From NCBI RefSeq assembly GCF_000321225.1, contig NW_004450944.1, positions 204,857 through 268,856 of the forward strand: a DNA stretch of 64,000 nucleotides. The letters are read 5' to 3'. Of this stretch, positions 62,612 through 64,000 are shown piece by piece. A program made the translations under genes and the position numbers. The notes under the pieces are model-generated. The model saw only the letters and a list, made by a program, of their open reading frames with translations, was not told the origin of the DNA and did no database searches. Every line of letters starts with the position of its first letter. Position 1 is the stretch's first letter. Source of the DNA: Odobenus rosmarus divergens. Lineage: Eukaryota; Chordata; Mammalia; Carnivora; Odobenidae.

Positions 62612-62848
62612 GTTGGCGCGGCGCGAGGGCAAGGCACTGGCTCGGTCCCACCTCCGCGCTCGGCCCTGGCGGCCCTCAGTGCCCCCGGCCCATGGCCCGG
62701 GCGCGGCGGCTGCGGGACTCGCGTGGCGCCGGCGGCGGCTCGGCCCGGCTCTGCGCCCTGCACGCGCGTCCCTGTCCCCGGGCCCGGGAGCCGCTCCCTT
62801 TTAACTGGGGGAGGGGGCCATTGTTCTCGCCTCCCGCTTCCCCCGGAG

Positions 62849-62861
62849 CCAATCAGCGCGC
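62849..62861 (+). promoter_or_regulatory. CCAAT box, proximal copy of an inverted 13-bp pair
   Basis: CCAATCAGCGCGC on the plus strand, an NF-Y-type core about 240 bp upstream of the INSM1 ATG. The identical 13-mer occurs in the opposite orientation at 63280-63292. Confidence 0.5.
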
Positions 62862-63279
62862 CCGCAGCTCCTCCGCCTGGTTGGGTGGGAGGGCGACGGG
62901 GCGGCAAAAAGGGGGCCGGGACTCGGGGGTCGACCGGTAGGTGCGGCAGATGTACCTGAGGGCGCGGGGCCCCCGCGCGCGCCCCGCTGCCGCCCCGCCC
63001 GGCGCCGCCGCCCCGCCCGGCCCAGGCACACGCCCGGCCCCGCCTCCCTTCACGGTCTGCTGCTCCTCTATGGGGAGGCGCACGTGCCTGGGCTTTGTGT
63101 CTCTCCTCCGGGGGGCGCGGAGCCGCCAAATGGGCCCGTCCATCAGCACGACAATGCACGCCCCCCTCCCGCGCGGGGATTACCCGCGGGTCGCGAGCAA
63201 AATAGCAACAAAGGAGAAGAATGGTCCCAAATATGTCAGGAGGGTTCAATCCGCGAGCCGGAGCGGAGGGGGAAGTTGT

Positions 63280-63292
63280 GCGCGCTGATTGG
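63280..63292 (-). promoter_or_regulatory. CCAAT box, distal copy of an inverted 13-bp pair
   Basis: Minus-strand CCAATCAGCGCGC, identical to the proximal copy and followed on the plus strand by a GC-box-like ggtaggggcgg. It lies about 670 bp upstream of the INSM1 ATG. Confidence 0.5.
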
Positions 63293-63716
63293 GTAGGGGC
63301 GGCGGTGGGCAGCAGCAGGCGCGGGGGAGATCTGAGTGCGGCTGCTGGGGCGGGAGAGGGGTCGGGGGAGGCGCAGGGACTCCGCCTGGTGTTTGGGAAA
63401 TAATCAAAAATCGAAAATAGCGGCAAAGCCCGAGCGGCCGAGAGCCTCGGCCGGGTGGGCCACGGGACCCAGGACCCAAGCGAAAATGGGACCCTGGGGT
63501 TCCAAACTTGGGTAGAGGATCTGGCCTTCTGGCTGCAGCCGGGGGCGATGTTTGTTTTCGCTGCCTTCGTGCGCCCGCGTGCGTCTGGAAGATTTTATCT
63601 CGAGTTTTAAGAAACAGTTGGCACCGCACTTCTTTAATCGCTAGCAGACGCAGCCCAGGGGCGGGGCGCGGGGGGGGGCAAGTTAGGCTGGGTTCCAAAA
63701 GGAACGTGAATTTCTG

Positions 63717-63852
63717 AACTTTCTTTTTTCTTTTCTTTCTTTCTTTCTTTCTTTCTCTTTCTTTCTTTCTTTCTTCCTTCCTTCCTTCCTTCCTTCCTTC
63801 CCTTCTTTCTTTCTTTCTTTCTTCCTTCCTTCCTTCCTTCCTTCCTTCTTTC

Positions 63853-63883
<31 letters not shown>

Positions 63884-63889
63884 CTTTTC

Positions 63890-63920
<31 letters not shown>

Positions 63921-63981
63921 CTTTTCTTTTCTTTTCTTTTCTTTTCTTTTCTCTTTTCTTTTCTTTTCTTTTCTTTCTTTC
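63717..63981. repeat. Polypyrimidine microsatellite (CTTT/CCTT/CTTTT)n
   Basis: About 260 bp of pure pyrimidine on the plus strand: blocks of CTTT, then CCTT, CTTT, CCTT, then a long CTTTT array. It lies about 1.1 kb upstream of the INSM1 ATG. The reverse strand gives a Lys/Glu/Arg-rich open frame that is purely an artefact of the repeat. Assembled length is unreliable for such tracts. Confidence 0.95.
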
Positions 63982-64000
63982 AGTTCTCCGAGGCTCAAGG

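Larger units (their letters stand above)
62612..63310 (-). promoter_or_regulatory. INSM1: INSM1 5'UTR and promoter region
   Basis: Upstream of the ATG the minus strand shows a TATA-like TTAAAAGG (62797-62804), a SOX-type AACAATGG (62818-62825), an inverted CCAAT box (62849-62853), a CATCTG E-box (62947-62952) and a CACGTG E-box (63081-63086). Further out is a second CCAAT (63288-63292) beside a GC box. If the TATA-like element is used, transcription would start near 62770 and the 5'UTR would be about 160 nt. E-boxes fit the known activation of INSM1 by proneural bHLH factors such as NEUROG3 and NEUROD1. The start site itself is inferred. Confidence 0.55.
60900..63480. promoter_or_regulatory. 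CpG island covering INSM1 coding region and promoter
   Basis: From about 60.9 kb to 63.5 kb the base composition jumps to very GC-rich with dense CpG, against an AT-rich CpG-poor background on the left. The island covers the whole INSM1 coding region plus about 0.85 kb upstream. This is usual for Polycomb-regulated developmental transcription-factor genes. Borders are judged by eye. Confidence 0.85.

Noticed and set aside
62612..62632. In-frame upstream extension of INSM1 by seven codons from a TTG
   Set aside because: No ATG is present, and the SNAG motif must be at the extreme N-terminus to bind its corepressor, so the ATG at 62611 is the start.
61608..62651. 347-codon alternative minus-strand frame inside INSM1
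   Set aside because: Arg/Ala-rich out-of-frame shadow of the INSM1 reading frame.
61433..62959. 508-codon open frame antisense to INSM1
   Set aside because: It lies opposite a highly GC-rich, strongly conserved coding sequence. The translation is Ala/Arg/Gly low complexity with no domains, as expected for the antisense frame of GC-rich codons.
63246..63998. 250-codon Lys/Glu-rich frame on the minus strand
   Set aside because: Most of it is translation of the GAAA/GGAA/GAAAA microsatellite. No real protein features are seen.
63400..64000. Possible exon of the next gene (CFAP61 in the human order)
   Set aside because: No splice-bounded coding signal is visible in the last kilobase; only promoter flank and microsatellite.

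Overview
This is a mammalian nuclear genome window. It holds interspersed SINEs, LINEs and old LTRs, split exons with GT/AG boundaries, and one GC-rich intronless developmental gene with a CpG island. At least eight tRNA-derived carnivore SINEs (SINEC/CAN type: head with 'ggctcagt.ggttaagc', body 'gggatcgagcc', tail 'aaataaataaaatctt') mark it as Carnivora. The heads and bodies are those of caniforms. I see neither the young canid SINEC_Cf form nor the felid form, so a bear, seal or other non-canid caniform is the best guess.

Layout. Positions 1-44.5 kb hold the 3' end of a gene read left to right that I identify as RALGAPA2 (catalytic alpha-2 subunit of the Ral GTPase-activating complex). 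A 122-bp penultimate coding exon lies at 21157-21278. After a 16.6-kb intron, a terminal exon starts at 37895, completes the split last codon and stops at once. Everything left of 21157 reads as intron. The 3'UTR is long, GC-rich at first, and ends at a poly(A) site I cannot fix; the strongest candidate signal is at 44442, just after a perfect hairpin.

Positions 44.5-59.9 kb are intergenic, with old repeats, two SINEs and no convincing exon. Positions 59.9-62.8 kb hold INSM1, a complete single-exon gene read right to left, encoding a 513-residue SNAG-domain zinc-finger repressor of neuroendocrine differentiation. It sits in a CpG island running to about 63.5 kb that includes its promoter (CCAAT boxes, TATA-like element, E-boxes, SOX-like site). 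The window ends in a 260-bp polypyrimidine microsatellite.

The two genes converge, RALGAPA2 (+) and INSM1 (-), as I recall for human chromosome 20p11.23 but in flipped orientation. They are functionally unrelated. The wide intergenic and intronic space could carry INSM1 regulatory DNA, which cannot be shown from one sequence. I found no bacterial-type system, CRISPR array, new gene cluster or intact mobile-element ORF. The most interesting items are regulatory or structural: the split terminal codon of RALGAPA2, the hairpin by its putative poly(A) signal, AU-rich and tandem poly(A) signals in the INSM1 3'UTR, an inverted 13-bp CCAAT pair in the INSM1 promoter, and a diverged duplicated segment at 51.9/56.3 kb.
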